NCBI GenBank assembly: GCA_036362985.1
Contig: JAYGXS010000007.1
Coordinates: 15,987,671 to 16,051,670, forward strand
From: Ligula intestinalis
Lineage: Eukaryota; Platyhelminthes; Cestoda; Diphyllobothriidea; Diphyllobothriidae
Length of the DNA: 64,000 bases
Reading direction: 5' to 3'
Shown here: positions 11,941 to 22,100 of the stretch, piece by piece
How the letters are laid out: every line of letters starts with the position of its first letter
How positions within the stretch are numbered: position 1 is the first letter of the stretch
Notes under the pieces: model-generated
Told to the model about the DNA's origin: nothing
The model's database searches: none
Seen by the model: the letters and a program-made list of their open reading frames with translations, nothing else
Program-made: the position numbers and the translations under genes

Positions 11941-12405
11941 ATCTACTTTTTTTTCTTCCTCTGCATTTTCCAATAAACATTACTTTTCTCAAGGACCGAG
12001 AAAGTCCATGAGTCGAATGTGGCTGAAAACTGATGGCCTAAATAATGAAGAGGATTATGCAAATTACTTCCATATCTATATGTAGAAAATGATAAGAAAC
12101 ATGCAATGGTCGATTATATATAACTAGGACGATGACGCACGGCACGTAAAGAAGAGGCCATGGTGTGCAGGGAAGATGAGCAAGACGAGAATGTGGTATA
12201 TGTGAAGGGGTGCAGGTACGGGAAGATAATAAGCAATAAGATGAAGAGTTAACCGACGAAGAGCTGAATTCGGAAGAAAACGGGGAAGTCAAGGACATGG
12301 AGGGTAAGGAATAGAAGGTGGATGCGAAGAATTTAGGTGGTGGTTACAAGTCCAATAAGGGCTTTAATTAATCACCACAATAATGTCGAAGCCACATTAG
12401 AGATA

Positions 12406-12506
12406 CAGTAGTAGCCGGTTATTAAGCCCACGGTTAATACGCCCAGCCGCTTATTAAGCCCAATTTGGTCCTGGCCCGATGTGGGCTTAATAACCGGCGA
12501 CTACTG
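12406..12506. mobile_element. 101-bp MITE, pogo/Tigger-like termini
   Basis: Terminal inverted repeats of 26 bp (12406-12431 and 12481-12506) match at 25 of 26 positions and begin CAGTAGT, a terminus typical of pogo/Tigger-type Tc1/mariner relatives. TA flanks the left end, and CA (a one-base change) flanks the right end, fitting a TA target duplication. The 49-bp interior repeats part of the terminal motif (TTATTAAGCCCA). There is no coding capacity, so it must have moved with a transposase from elsewhere. The superfamily is inferred from the ends only. Confidence 0.8.
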
Positions 12507-14630
12507 CATAGAAAGGAGGGAGGACACTGCACTTAGGAATACCTTCTGTGTAGAGACGGCAGTAGACGCAGGCTCTGGTCTCGTCTGGGTAGTGCATCGA
12601 AATACATAACTCCTTGAATGTAACGCATCGCCCCCTGTAATACGTCGGCTGAATCATCCTTTGACTAAAGTTGGCAATCAGTTCCTAAAAATGCGTTTCC
12701 AATCCGAGTAAAAGCAGATAAATGTGAATGCCAAGGGATGTCACCTTACAATTCATCCCTGAAAAATTCTGAGATAATTGACAGCATTTTCAAAAATGGT
12801 GTCTGCCGAAAAGCCAAAAGAAATACTGGAGGCAGCACTGATGAGCTGAGGCCCTTACAGCCGGGTCATACAAATGCGTAAATATCGACAAACTCATCTA
12901 CTAGCTGCCTTTCGAGTGATTAGTAAGTGTTACGCTGCACCAGGTTGGCTGATGTAGTTTTCTCCAAGTATGCAGATCAGCATCTGATGTGCGGCTATAG
13001 ACCCGACTAGACGGTGAGTTTCATTTCGTTATTACTTCTCTCTTATTTTGGTCGGCTGCGTGACGCATTTGCTGAGGTCAAAGTTACCATAGTGAAATTG
13101 CTCAAAGCAATATGACAATGTGTGCTGTATAAGAGCAACCTATATCATTAAGATTCGGAGCAGAATTCGGTGGTGTATTTCCACGCAAGAACTCAAATGT
13201 CATAATCGCACGAATTTCCGACTTTTGCCGCGTTCAAGAGGGATAATGAAAACAGATGACTGGCTAAGGCGCAAAATGGGAAAAAATACGGAAACGCCAC
13301 ATCTGGCTAGGATTTCAGTTGAGAGCAATAAACGCCACATTAAGAATGAGCCATTGCAGCCTGACCTCTAGTGCGTCAGCCACTCCAGACAAACACACAC
13401 ACACTGTGCTGACTACACCGTCCGAGTGATTCCGTCGGTTGGCAACCTTCCAAGCCACGGCCTCTTGTGCATCGTGGTAGTTTCAAGCAGGTCAGATGGT
13501 GTATGGCGAGGAAAATGCGCTGAGCCGTCTACCTCACTCTCTCTCTCAGAACACCGGCCATTTGTATGATGCAGGGGTGGTGCAGTGGCTGACGAACATG
13601 TCTGCACGCGCCACAACACAACCTGCCGCGTGAAAAACACCAGGATTACCGGAAACAAAGGGATAAGAAGGAGCCATCTGCTTTTGACGCGGATCCACCA
13701 CTGAATACAACACACATGGGGCTGATAGGGTAGCCAGGTGTAAGGCGTCAGTTGACAACCTTCCGAGGCACTGCTTTTTGTAAACTATGATAGTCTGAGG
13801 CGCAGATCTAGCATGCAGCGGAGAAGGGATCGAGAAACATACTTCCCTTCCATGTAAGTGCTGGCTGCAAAGGCGTCGTACGTACTTACTTCCTTACACA
13901 CTCGCTTTTTTATTATCTTACCTTCTTGCGTACTAGCATGCATATTTGAAAACTGATTTCGAAAAAAAACAGCCAAACAACCAATGACGTGCAACCGCTT
14001 GAGAGCGAGGTGACAGATAAAGGCCACTGATCAAACAAAACCAATAATCCGTTTTATACGCCAACTTCAACTGCCTTTTTGGCCTATGCGGACAGGTCAT
14101 CCGTGCAATAGTGGTTTTGATGGAAAATCCTGGAGGTAATCGGACGCGTAAATATACTCGCAGGTTGACAACTCGTGGCGCTGTAGTAAGCGTGACACCA
14201 ACTGGCCACGCCTCTTCACAAGCTGATGTAATTGCAGGAGAGAAGAAAAAGGGACAAAAAAGAGAGAGATAGAGGCTGTTTATTGACATAAATGCAGGTA
14301 AAAAATAAAACCAGACGGTAACGTGGTTGCATATTAACAGGATTGGATCGAGTAAGAGGATTCTGTACATCAGGCGGAAGAGGAGGATGGGAGCAGCTAG
14401 CGCCACCAAGGAGGAATTCTAAAATAAGCAAAACAAGAAGAGGATGAGAGCTTCAAGAACCCAACGATATGCCAATTGGTGTTAGTTAAAACTCAACAAG
14501 AAAAGTCTTAGAAAAAAGGAGTCCAACGCTGTCTGAGCTCAGACAAAGTAATGCTGGTGGACAACGCGAAAAGAAGACAGCTGGTCTTTCGCAATTTTCT
14601 CCTCCGACTGTCTTGGTAAACTAACATGTC
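12507..14630. other. gene-free stretch
   Basis: No supported gene. Two diverged direct copies of about 47 bp (13433-13480 and 13745-13794; CGTCxGTTGxCAACCTTCC landmark) are visible. The minus-strand frame at 13933-14409 (158 codons) is hydrophobic and patternless, and I treat it as chance. Confidence 0.5.
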
Positions 14631-14635
14631 TGCTT

Positions 14636-14840
14636 ATAGCATCTGTACAGAACGATGATGGACAGAAGTGGGACCAGGCGATTTCCGGAAAACACGATGG
14701 GGACCAGAATGGCCATTTCTGGTTTATTAGCCTTCGTCAGCCAATCATACCCAACCCGAAATGATGCATCATCCGAGGATCGAATTCGCGACCTTTTCCA
14801 CCAGTCTAACGCTCTAACCACTGAGCCACAAGCCCATTGT
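14636..14840 (-). mobile_element. tRNA-derived SINE
   Basis: On the minus strand the sequence starts with a tRNA-like head: TGGCTCAGTGGTTAGAGC fits a Pol III A box and AATTCGATCC a B box, at near-tRNA spacing. An unrelated body follows (GGTTGGGTATGATTGGCTG, AATAAACCAGAAATGG, TTTTCCGG) and ends near TCTGTACAGA. It has no protein-coding role; the frame through it is chance. The body contains AATAAA on the minus strand, the strand on which SMC4 is transcribed. A diverged body-only copy lies just to the right. Confidence 0.6.
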
Positions 14841-14925
14841 ATTGCCGGTTTAAATCGGGAGATATTTACATACTCATTGATGAATATTTACCGACCGCTA
14901 ACAGAACTCCCTCGTCCCACTCTGC

Positions 14926-15066
14926 CTCGGAGCTCATTTTCGAGCCCCGCCAGCAGCGGCACAGCGGCTAGTAGTCTCAGGCAGATAGTACTGCCGGCAA
15001 AAGCAAGGGAAACAGCAATGACCATTTCTGACTTATTAGGTCTGCTAATTACACTGACTATCACAA
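14926..15066 (-). mobile_element. diverged, head-less SINE copy
   Basis: The minus strand carries AATAAGTCAGAAATGGTCATT and TTTTGCCGG blocks in the same order and spacing as the body of the SINE at 14636-14840. No tRNA head is visible. The non-LTR element at 15080 is inserted at its edge. Confidence 0.4.
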
Positions 15067-15079
15067 TCCTAAGGGTACA
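15066..15079. repeat. target-site duplication, left copy
   Basis: The 14-mer ATCCTAAGGGTACA recurs exactly at 18319-18332. The two copies bracket the non-LTR element and fix its borders. Confidence 0.9.
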
Positions 15080-15200
15080 GGGAACCACAGCAGACGCATC
15101 TACGACCGCATTCCCACCCGCCCTCCGGGAGACCAAGGTCTGCTACACCCATCTCCCTACGTTGGATCAACCCCCCCCTTCAGTCCAACCCATGTTTTTG

Positions 15201-15390
15201 ATGACGGAGCAGCCACTCCCGGCCACGCTGCTCCAACTCCTCCTCCTCCTCGCCGCCGGAATTGAGGCCAACCCTGAAACTCTCTGGTACTGCTCTTTCT
15301 GTCGAGTCCGCCTGGACCGCCGCGACTGGTCTGTACGTTGCGGCTCCTGCGATGGTTGGTCCCCTCCTATGCCGGCTATACCAGCGGCCG
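15201..15390 (+). pseudogene. element E ORF start: 2A-like leader and Cys finger
   Basis: The frame opens MTEQPL, a run of leucines, then AAGIEANPET. This matches the consensus of 2A ribosome-skipping peptides (acidic-x-N-P-G-P preceded by hydrophobic residues), with the last GP replaced by ET in this copy. Two CxxC pairs follow (CSFC, CGSC), like a PHD-type finger, but the expected His-Cys pair is lost; sequence between the finger and the endonuclease appears deleted. The frame is also open upstream to 14655, but that part is SINE sequence read by chance, so 15201 is chosen as the start. Confidence 0.65.
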
Positions 15391-15411
15391 CCGCGACCGC
15401 GGTCGCAACAA

Positions 15412-16139
15412 AGGCGGGCTTGGCCTTCTTAGTAGACAAATCCATTGCCCACCATCAGCTCCCCATGCTTGGTTCCGACCCCACGGAGATATTGGCGATT
15501 TCCCTCGACATTGGCCCGGTACCGCTAACCGTCGTGAATATCTAAATCCCTTCAATTTCCAGTTGTCCCCCAGGTTTCACGGCCTCCATTGCTCCATACT
15601 TACCTTCTGGAGACAGCTTAATGTTAGGTGACTTCAATGCCCACCAAGACCTATGGTGCTCCAACTTGGCGGCCGATTTCTGGGGAGAAGCTCAGGCCGA
15701 TGAAATAGAACACGCTCCCTTCGCAGTCCTCAACGAGGACAGCTCAACACGGCTCGCACCCAACGGTGCCCCTAGCTCTCCCCATGCTTCCCTTGCCAGT
15801 CTCAGCCTGGTAGCCTCCACCACCTGGAGCATGGAAATCAGCCTAGGGAGCGATCACCTCCCCATATTGCTCGAATTGGCCACCTCTGCCGACCGTTTCA
15901 AGGCTCCAAACAGGCACTTCATCACCTTCAAGAGAGCCGACTGGGCAGAGTTTACCGCCGAATGCGAAGCTGGAACCGGTTCTGTTAAGCCCCCTACTTG
16001 TGTCCACACGGCAGAGCGAGCCGTTCGTCAGCTGCTTCCGGCAGCAGCAGGTCACCACATACCGAACGGACGCATTCTCATACTCCGCCCAAACTACCCG
16101 CCTGAAGCCTCCCGACTGGAACGACAGAGAGGGAGATGA
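15412..16139 (+). pseudogene. element E endonuclease domain
   Basis: Apurinic-like endonuclease that would nick target DNA for target-primed reverse transcription. Visible motifs are LTVVNI followed by a stop in place of the Tyr of NIYIPP, then MLGDFNAHQDLWCS and GSDHLPILLEL. The N-terminal catalytic part is missing or deleted. One frame is kept apart from the nonsense codon at 15543. Confidence 0.75.
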
Positions 16140-16397
16140 GATACGAGCGCGTGATGCAAATGATCCGCGTGTCGGCAAACTCAACGGCTTGATCACCAAG
16201 ACCGTTAACGACGACAAACGGTAACGCTGACATGAACGGGTTGCAGATTGCAATTTCCGCAGCAACTCAGCTGCCAACTGGAAACTTCTACGCAATCTGA
16301 CCAAGCTCCGTGCTGACACACCTTACCAATCCATTAGCTTCGGCAACGGCATCTTCATCTCAAACAACGGTCAGAGATGAAGATGAACTAACTGTTC

Positions 16398-17513
16398 TTG
16401 CCCTGCTCAGCGTCTAGTCCCAAAAGTCAGCGCTCCCTGCTTCGCATACTCCATAAAGCCCCGACTCCGGACATTTCCTTTTCAGCCGATGCTATCCTCG
16501 CCGCCGTCAAGAAAACGAAACCCTTAGGACCAGATGGCCTGGCACCTATCCATTTGCGCCACATCGGTCCTAAGGTAGCTGCCTACCTGGCTGCAATTTT
16601 CAATCTTCCGCTGGCTAGTTCAATCATCCCCGACTGCTGGCGCCAGTCCATCATCATTCCACTGGTCAAAGCTGGCAAGGACCCCAGCCTAGCGACCTCG
16701 TATCGCCTAATCGCCCTCTTCCGTCCACTGGCGAAGATTCTGGAACGACTTCTCCACCAAAATCTGACGTCTGCAGCGAATCTGTCTAGCCACCAACATG
16801 GTTTCAGGTCGGGTCGTGGCACAACAACGGCGCTTTTCGAGCTCATCGATACCATCCTCGAGGGCTTCAATAAACAGAAGCCCGCTTCGCGGACCGTGGC
16901 AGTCTCAATTGACCTGTCACGAGCCTTCGACTGCGGTCGCCACGACCAGCAGTTGCAATACTCGGTCACCCTGAACGTCTCAACTGGCCTGATCCGATGG
17001 TTGGCGGCTTCCATCCGTGGCCGCCACGATCGGGTCCTGTTCTGTGGCGCTCTTTCCAAGCCCCGTAAGCAGACTTGCAGCGGGCCTCAAGGCGCTGTGC
17101 ACAGTCCGACGTTGTTCAACATTTACATGCGGGAACTCTCACACCCTCCGGCACCTGCCAAAGTGGTATCATACGCTGATGATTTTACCTTCTTCTGCCA
17201 GCACCATCACATTGACCAGGCAGCAAAGGTCTTATCAGAATCCATGCCTGATGTTGTGGACTTCTTCACTCAGCGCGGGTTGACGATCTGGGCAGCCAAG
17301 TCATCCGTCACTGCGGTCACGCTGGACCCGAAGGAGTTCAATCGTCACCCGGCTATCATCGTGAACGATGAGACTTTACCGCTGGTCCGTAGGCCGAAAC
17401 TCCTTGGCATCCGTTTAGATCCGCTCTTCACGTTCGCAGACCATGCGGGGAAGGTTGCAAACAAAGTGAGCCGATGCACCAAGGTCCTCAAGGCTCTCGC
17501 GGGCACATCCTAG
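16398..17513 (+). pseudogene. element E reverse transcriptase domain
   Basis: 371 codons of non-LTR reverse transcriptase: LGPDGLAPIHLRHI, the ASYRLIALFRPLAKILERLL region, QHGFRSGRGTTTAL, SIDLSRAFD, GPQGAVHSPTLFNIY, SYADDFTFF (catalytic Asp pair intact) and the thumb motif PKLLGIRLD. It is in the same frame as the endonuclease and ends at a stop at 17511, after which the thumb/C-terminal region continues in a mutated state. Confidence 0.85.
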
Positions 17514-18300
17514 GGCTGCTCAAAAGAGACGCTGGCGACCACATCCAAAGCGCTGGCCAAGCCGCATCTCACCTATGCGGCACCATCCTGGTCTACCACA
17601 ATCAGCTCTTCCAGCCTCCACCATCTTCAGTCAGCACAGAACGCTGCCCTCCGCACGATCACGGGCAGCTATAAAATGTCGCCTATCAATCACCTTTATG
17701 CGGAGGTTTCTATCTTGCCGGTCGCCACGCACAACAAAATTTTAGGCCAGCAGTCTTGGTAGACCTGTTCACAACCTGGCCATCCGAATCACCATCGTTG
17801 CAACGCTCCTGAGCCTATCCACAACGTTCGGCCGTCTATTCGAGCTTTCTACAAGACAGTTGTTGCCTCGTGTCTCTTGGATCTACCCGTTAATGGCTCC
17901 GCCATCAAGACAAGCTTCCAGCGTTTTCAACAGAGAGCTGTTGTGGACGTAAAATTCAGCTACTACCCCCCGGTCCGTCTGGGTGGTTATCAACATCCGA
18001 TTGCGGCCTCGGAACGACTTCTCCCGAGGGTCACTCGCTGTACCCTGGCGCAGCTACACAGTGGCTACTGCATGCTCCTTCACCAGTACCAACACCGACT
18101 CGATCCGTCCACTCAAGATAGTTGTCCCGACTGCGGCATCTCGCCGCATGACTACCGTCATCTCTTCGACTGCAGTTCCCGGCCAGGCACCTAACTCACC
18201 CCCGTGGACCTTTGGCTCAAGCCGCCTGAGGTCGCGGCTTTTCTTCGTCTCCCAACTACAGCCAGTTTGGACTCCAGCGGGGACCCCCGATCCAACAAGG
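17514..18300 (+). pseudogene. element E C-terminal region with CCHC motif
   Basis: Continuation of the retroelement polyprotein. It includes SCPDCGISPHDYRHLFDCS (C-x2-C-x8-H-x4-C), then LTPVDLWLKPPEVAAFLRL, both typical of the C-terminus of Jockey/I-group proteins. It returns to the same frame at 17877 but has stops near 17760 and at 18192. Confidence 0.7.
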
Positions 18301-18318
18301 GCTACCAACCAACAAACC

Positions 18319-18332
18319 ATCCTAAGGGTACA
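18319..18332. repeat. target-site duplication, right copy
   Basis: Exact copy of the 14-mer at 15066-15079. It lies 36 bp past the SMC4 stop codon, so the insertion site was in the SMC4 3' UTR. Confidence 0.9.
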
Positions 18333-18367
18333 CAGCTTAAAACGCTCCTGAACTTGCCTGAATTATG

Positions 18368-19104
18368 CTAGTAGAGCTCTATAATCGGGGTGTCTGAGTC
18401 AACGCCTTCCTCCTCTTCTTCAGCGGCAGCAGTTTCGGCTTCCGTCTCCTGCGGTGGCTCATTCTCCGCTTCCGAGCTAGCAACATCTCCCGTTAAAACA
18501 GAGCTCTCGGCAGCAGTCGCATTCCCAGGCGAGGTGATTATCCCGTACGCCGTCACAGCAGGCGGGCCGCCGCCCAGGACAGTGGGTGGTGGTGGCACTG
18601 GCAAGGACGACGATGACGATGTCGCTGTTGCTGTCGTGAGCGGCGGCCATCGCTGCTGCTGTTTCGATTGGTGGCCACCTCCACGCACCACCACCTTACC
18701 CACAGCCTGGTTCAAGCGCTGAGCCAGCACGTGACAGTCCACGGAGATGGACTTCGTGATGTTGTGCGTCTTGTAGATACCGACTAGCCGGTCCGCCAGC
18801 TCGAACATGTTGTTGCGCAGGGAAATAATGACAAACTGGGCGTCCTTGGTGCGCTCCATGACATAATTACCCACAATAGAGACATTCTTAAAGTCCAGAG
18901 CGGCATCAATCTCGTCCATCACATAGAGTGGTGTCGGCTTGAAATGGTGCAGAGCAAACACGAGAGCAAGGCTGGATAGGGTCTTCTCGCCGCCCGACAA
19001 GTTTGCGATGCTCTTCCAGGTCTTCTTTGGTGGACGAACGCTGAAAACGATACCCTCGGAGAAGGGATCCAGGGAGTCAATGAGCTCCAACTCGGCGTCG
19101 CCAC
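18368..19104 (-). CDS. SMC4: SMC4 last exon (C-lobe ATPase and tail)
   Basis: Begins GGDAELELIDSLDPFSEG, then RPPKKTW, the ABC signature LSGGEKT, Walker B and the ISLRNNMFELADRLVGIYKT motif that ends conserved SMC4. After this come about 110 residues rich in Ser, Pro, Gly and Glu, ending in a glutamate run and PIIELY. The stop is TAG at 18370-18368. A plus-strand frame over the tail (18390-18722) is only its antisense. Confidence 0.93.
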
Positions 19105-22100
19105 CTGCAGTAAAGGAAAGGAGGGGGGAAACGAACAGACACTTTGAGGTACGAGAAGATGCAGCAAAAAATATGAGATTACATACAGCACAGGAGTTTT
19201 GACAAAGCCGGTCATCTATCTCAGCATATTTGACGGTTATATGCATTAAATTTTAAGAGCTAGTAAAATTTACGCAAAAATGTGCAAGTTAAAATAGACA
19301 TGCTACTATGAAATAGGGAGTAACCGTTTACATGGACACATTATTTTGGTAACTGGGATTTAAGCAGTCATTTCGAAGGCTCAGGGATAAAAATATATAA
19401 ATAATGGGAGAACACACGGATTGTTGGCAGTTGCCCAACTAGAAAAGGCCGTGAATTCCTGGAAGCAATGCAGTCAGGCGAGGCATGCATCACCAGGTAT
19501 ATTGATTTGGACGCTAGCTACGGTTACCTCAAAGCTAAATTGAACACGCGCCACCAAAACACAAGACAGCTAAATTACGGAAGGCACATAGCACCTACAA
19601 GCACACATCAAAAATCCTACCAATTGGTACCCACGTCGGAGAAATATTGATATTCCGGACGTTTAAACATGTTAGGTGTTTGTTGCACAATTTTTTCACG
19701 TCTGACGACGACCGGTTGGTCCATGTCGAAAATTCACGAAATAAAATTGGACGTTTCCCAAAGAAAGTCTTATTTTCATAATCAATATCTTGGGATGCAA
19801 ATATTTCAATACCGTTACCTGTACGTATCAGCATAGGTGCCATACCATTAGCAAGCACCTCCTTTATAGTCGACACAGAAACAACCTTCTAAGTAGTTTT
19901 TAGACAGTGATACAGTGAAGAATGGGAGGAGAGGGATCTTGGGAATTTCTAATACAGGCGGACCCCCAACAACCACTTAGATTGGTTGTTCGAGGTTGTA
20001 TTCTCTAGCACTTTGGCTCAAAAACCTAATCACAAGGCAGCCCTGGCAAGCAAACCTATTAAATGGCTGTGTACGGCCGTCAAGTCACAGTGGCTTCATT
20101 GAGACTTGCGGCAAGTTACAAGGCAATCAGCGCGCCAGACCTCAGCCCTTCGCGCCCTGGTAGCATTGTCGCTCCTAGTCCGCGGCAGCTTATTCGCTGG
20201 AGCCAGAAACCTGTTTATTTTGCAGTTAACTGTCGCTGAAGGCCGTTTCACTATCCGCCATATGTGGACGCGTATTGACGTGTTGGCCACGCCAGCCGCC
20301 TGTGCCCTGCCCCATCACCGGTCTCCTTGACTTTTGTCTTGACATCGAGTACAGATGTGGGAGTGGTGAGAGAGTGGGGTAGATTCTGTGCGAGTCAACT
20401 TTCACTATATTCCCGCGTCAAGTCATCGCGCCGCCTTCAGCTTGCTTAAGCTCGTGGTGGACATCGTCGAAACCGACGGTCGAACCATCCTGTGATGGTA
20501 GAAGAGAATGTAGTGAAGAACAGGTACAATGAGGTTCGCCAGGAGTAGATGTTCCAATTTGATAAGGAGGAGTAAAAAGACGCAACAGACGGCAAACTAA
20601 CCTTGAGTCAACAGTTGGTACATCTCCTTCAGGCGCGTGGTGATCACATTGAATCCCGCCATGAATTCAGACAGACGTGTCCCCTTGGCTTCCGCCTCCT
20701 GTCGCAATTGTTCGTTGCGCAGGTCAGTCACATGATCGAGTTCAGCTACGCGACTAAGGTAGAGGTCCACTTTGTTCCGGTACTGCTGTATGGCGGCCAT
20801 GTTGGGCGACATGGATGCAATCTGTGCCTCCAGTTTCTTCAACTCCGCATCATTTATGTTCATTTCTGGAGGAGCGAGGAGGGGAAAACAGAGCATGCAA
20901 ATAAAGAAAATCAAGGTAAGGCTTTCTTGTGAGGTTGCGTGCAACGTTTAACCCCTTGTGGCTGCTAGTACGTGCGAACGCATCAATATCTGTCTAACTC
21001 CAAACCAGTCTGGCCAATCATCTTCAAGGCTGAAGGACATCACTGTGACGACTGTCGCGCTCTCACATTCGGAACGCTGCCCTCTGGGCTGCGGTTGCGC
21101 GCTCGTCCAGCTGCTAATTTCCTCCATTGTATTTTTCACTAGCTCTGTACAGAATATATATGGCGTCCCATTGCTTCTTTTCTCTACGGAACGGCGCCTG
21201 AAGACCGCAGCGGTAAGGATCCTCCACACTAACTTCCCTTTCGTGTAAAACAATGAAAGTCCGCTATAATACAATTTGATGATAAAAAAACATCTTATAG
21301 AATTTTGAGCATAGTTTTTGGCGTTGACTTTCCTGTTTCTCAAGCTTGCTGACTTCCCTTGAGGTTCTGACTAGCGCCTAAGCGAAGGGTTCGAGAGACC
21401 AAAAACCTGCAAAAAGTGTACACAGACGGCAAACTAGGGCCGAAGAAACAGCTTCTGGACTTCAATGTGCACAAGAGTGCCATCCTCTACCCGCGCCCAA
21501 GTGACTGCCATCCAACCGACGGCATGAGGGCATAGTACCTGAAAGGCACTCAAATTTCCATAAAATCTTCACAAAAGAACACTGATTTTTGGATACAGAG
21601 GAAACAAAAGGCATAATTGAAGTGCGTCGGGCCTGAAAGTAACGCCATGGAGGAAGGACTGCACTCTATCAAAAGGTAACATTTCACAAACCTACCTGCC
21701 AGCTGTTCGTCGGTATATGTAGGCAGTTTCGTATCCTTGGAGGATTCTAGAAAGGCCAGTGGGTCACGCTGGGAGTTGTCTTTTGGTTGGCTGCCAGCCT
21801 CAGGCGTCAGGGGCTGACTAAGAGATTTTTCGCCGTCAGCCACGTCAGCATTTGCTACGTTTTCCTCCCCGCCCTCCTCCTCCTCCTCATCATCATCGAC
21901 TTTGTTAAGTCGCAGACCACGCAGCTTCATTTGCCAGGCTCGGGCACGCGCGGCTGCATTTTTTGCCTGGCCACGGAGATCTTCCACCTTGCGCTGGACC
22001 ACGCCCTCGTCCTTCTTTGCAGACGCCAGAGCGGTCTCAACTTCTCCGATCTGTGCGTTTACCTTCTCGCGTTCCTCGCTCAGCGCCGTAATCTGCAAAA

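Larger units (their letters stand above)
15080..18318 (+). mobile_element. full-length single-ORF non-LTR retrotransposon (element E)
   Basis: A 3.24-kb APE-type non-LTR element bounded by a 14-bp duplication. From ATG 15201 onward all recognisable domains lie in one frame: N-terminal 2A-like leader, Cys-rich finger, apurinic-like endonuclease, reverse transcriptase and a C-terminal CCHC motif. Several in-frame stops (15543, 16137, 17511, about 17760, 18192) disable it. The 3' end is a short CAACCAACAAACC-like tail. It is antisense to SMC4 and lies within that gene's 3' UTR. Jockey/I-group affinity is my guess from the endonuclease, RT and CCHC order. An internally deleted relative lies at 28019-28175. 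Confidence 0.85.

Noticed and set aside
13933..14409. 158-codon hydrophobic minus-strand frame
   Set aside because: It looks membrane-like only because of a T-rich template; no start context, domain or conservation can be argued.
14655..15200. N-terminal extension of the retroelement ORF to an ATG at 14655
   Set aside because: The region is tRNA-derived SINE sequence plus the left target duplication; the open frame through it is chance. The element's own start is 15201.
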